Shown in pieces: positions 4,074 through 5,790 of a DNA stretch of 5,790 nt. The translations under genes and the position numbers were made by a program. Source of the stretch: JAENVT01 sp031412355 (GTDB lineage: Bacteria > Actinomycetota > Acidimicrobiia > Acidimicrobiales > Ilumatobacteraceae); contig JANOCR010000070.1 of the NCBI GenBank assembly GCA_031412355.1, positions 1-5,790 on the forward strand, read 5' to 3'. The notes below the pieces were generated by a model. It saw only the letters and a program-made list of their open reading frames with translations, searched no databases and was not told where the DNA came from. Every line of letters starts with the position of its first letter. Within the stretch, counting starts at the first letter, position 1.

Positions 4074-5790
4074 GGGTTCTTCTTACCAGTTACGACCACT
4101 CCGCCCGGCGGCTGCTGGCAGTTGTAGACCGCTGTTCCCGACGCGGGCACGGTGGGGAACGGCGCTTTGGGGTCGAGCACGTTGGGTGAGATCGTCGTAT
4201 CGCTGGGAATCGCCTTCATGACTGTCCGGGTTGCCGGTGCGGCCGGCGTCGCGACGGCCGTCGCGCCGGGATCGGGTGGCAACGCATCGGGCACTATCGT
4301 CGTGCTGTCGGCGGCAGGCAACGCGACGGTTACCAACTTCCCCAGGCACTCGTTGCCCGGCAGGTACAGACGCACCGCTGGGCGCGCCGGCGCCGGCGGC
4401 GGCGCCCAGTCCTCCAACGGCAGCGGGGCGATGGCGGGCTCCATGAAGGCACCCCAGATGCGCGCGGGGTAGGTCCCGCCCTGCACTTCGCGGATGCCGT
4501 CGATCTCGACGAACTCCGGTGTGTTGCATGTGTTGACGCCGTTGACCTGCACGCCACACACCATCGGGGTGTAGCCATCGGGATCCCCGACCCACACTGC
4601 CGTCGTCAGCTGCGGCGTCGACCCGACGAACCACGAGTTGGTGTTGAACGTCTGCGTACCGGTCTTGCCTGCTGCGGGAAATGGAAAGGCGGCCAGCGCT
4701 CCGCGTGCCGTCCCCTGTGTAAGTACGCCCTTCAGCATCGACACCGCTGTCAGCGCGACACCGGGATCGAGCACCTGCACTCCCCGATCGCTGTGGGTGT
4801 ACAGCCTCGTCCCGTCAGCGCGATCGATGTAGTCGACGTAGTACGGGTCGTGATGCAGACCCTGGTTGGCGATGGTCTGCATTCCGGCCGCCATGTCGAT
4901 TGCAGCCATTGGGTTCGCGCCAGTGGCGTACGACGCCAGCGGCTCGACAGGAGTCCGATCGGCGATGCCGGGTTGCAGGTAGGGAGAGCTGGCCATGCGA
5001 TAGGTCGAGTCGACGACGCGGTGCAACCCGATGACCTGCGACAGGCGGGCGTACGCACAGTTGATGGACGACCACGTCATGTTGTTCAGCGGCGCGACGG
5101 GCTTCGAGGTCGCGTCGGTTATGGGGAACGGAACGTTCGGATCATTCGGGTCGGGAAGCACGCACGGCGACGTGCCGTCGATCAAGTCGTCGGGCTGGGC
5201 ACCGGCCTGCAAAGCCGCGGCAAGGATGAAGATCTTGATGGCCGATCCGGTCTGACGCGGCACCAGCGCCATGTTGATCTCGTTGATCCGCGGCTGGAAT
5301 CCGCTGCCGCCGACCATGGCGCGGATCGCACCGGTCTTGGTGTCGAGCGTGAGAATCGCATTCTCAATCCCCACCGCGGTCTTCGGCAGCACCTCGTGGG
5401 CCTGTTCTGCCAGTGCCTGCAGATTGGGATTGAACGTCGAGTGGATCTCCAGACCGCCGCGATACAACAGGTTTGCGCGCTGCTGCTCATCGCCCAAGAA
5501 TGTCGCCCGCTTCAGCATGTACTCCTTGATCGCCTCGGTGTAATAGGTCGGTGTGGTCGTGTACGTCGGGATGGTTCGCACGCGTTCGGGCATTTTCCAC
5601 GTCGACCCCAACAAGGATCCGACCAATGGCGTCACCAGACCCACATCGGACAACCGCTCGGTGACCTGGCGGAAACGGGCCCTGGCCCGCTCCGAATGCC
5701 GGATCGGGTCGAAGCCGGACGGCGATCGAACCAGGCCGGCCAGGAACGCTCCTTCGACCATGGTCAGTTCTCCAACACCCTTGCCGAAGT
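4070..5790 (-). CDS. Class A penicillin-binding protein (transglycosylase/transpeptidase), 5' end outside the window
   Basis: A bifunctional peptidoglycan synthase acting at the outer face of the membrane. The window holds about 573 C-terminal codons. At the right edge the frame reads FGKGVGELTMVEGAFLAGLV, the end of a GT51 glycosyltransferase domain, so the catalytic Glu residues and membrane anchor lie beyond the edge. The transpeptidase domain has all three motifs: SxxK as SAIK (catalytic Ser at 5245-5243), SxN as SIN (Ser at 5068-5066) and KTGT (Lys at 4666-4664). Beyond about 4410 follows a Pro/Ala/Thr-rich tail of roughly 110 residues without recognisable PASTA repeats, likely a flexible extracellular extension as in actinobacterial PonA proteins. 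Six cysteines occur in the visible extracellular part, an even number compatible with disulfides. It is the most upstream visible gene of the minus-strand run, and its stop overlaps the start of the zinc-ribbon gene. Confidence 0.94.
   Translation of the reverse strand, partial: FGKGVGELTMVEGAFLAGLVRSPSGFDPIRHSERARARFRQVTERLSDVGLVTPLVGSLLGSTWKMPERVRTIPTYTTTPTYYTEAIKEYMLKRATFLGDEQQRANLLYRGGLEIHSTFNPNLQALAEQAHEVLPKTAVGIENAILTLDTKTGAIRAMVGGSGFQPRINEINMALVPRQTGSAIKIFILAAALQAGAQPDDLIDGTSPCVLPDPNDPNVPFPITDATSKPVAPLNNMTWSSINCAYARLSQVIGLHRVVDSTYRMASSPYLQPGIADRTPVEPLASYATGANPMAAIDMAAGMQTIANQGLHHDPYYVDYIDRADGTRLYTHSDRGVQVLDPGVALTAVSMLKGVLTQGTARGALAAFPFPAAGKTGTQTFNTNSWFVGSTPQLTTAVWVGDPDGYTPMVCGVQVNGVNTCNTPEFVEIDGIREVQGGTYPARIWGAFMEPAIAPLPLEDWAPPPAPARPAVRLYLPGNECLGKLVTVALPAADSTTIVPDALPPDPGATAVATPAAPATRTVMKAIPSDTTISPNVLDPKAPFPTVPASGTAVYNCQQPPGGVVVTGKKNP

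Overview
The window is GC-rich DNA that looks actinobacterial. The supports are strong G/C preference at third codon positions, GTG starts, a DUF222 (13E12-type) gene, an Rv2228c-type histidine phosphatase domain, and a class A penicillin-binding protein with a Pro/Ala-rich tail. My impression is a deep-branching actinobacterium such as Acidimicrobiia, but the sequence alone does not prove this.

Right part (927-5790): five genes read leftward on the minus strand with almost no space between them. They are a class A PBP (5' end outside the window), a coiled-coil C4 zinc-ribbon protein whose GTG start overlaps the PBP stop (GTGA), a small polytopic membrane protein resembling YdjM/DUF457-type putative hydrolases (6 bp gap), the Na+/H+ antiporter NhaA (75 bp gap, strong Shine-Dalgarno), and a histidine phosphatase starting 12 bp after the nhaA stop in the same frame. 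This looks like one transcription unit, perhaps with an extra entry point before nhaA. It ends at a 15-bp hairpin at 842-886. The zinc-ribbon and phosphatase pair recalls mycobacterial Rv2229c-Rv2228c, but here the phosphatase has no RNase H domain and the two genes are separated by the membrane protein and nhaA.

Left part (1-926): the N-terminus of a DUF222-family protein (probably an HNH endonuclease relative, running off the left edge) reads leftward. Seven bases upstream of its start lies a near-perfect match to the mycobacterial LexA operator, so SOS control is likely. A short acidic, Trp-containing protein is encoded rightward at 551-766. It is flanked by two diverged copies of a 111-112 nt element in the same orientation, each ending in a terminator-like hairpin followed by TTCGCGT. 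The downstream copy serves as the 3' region of the small gene and the shared terminator with the phosphatase. The upstream copy (387-497) is not downstream of any intact gene, so it is either the remnant of a duplicated gene, the end of a small RNA, or a dispersed repeat. This pair is the least explained structure in the window.

No tRNA, rRNA, CRISPR array, insertion sequence or recognisable riboswitch was seen.
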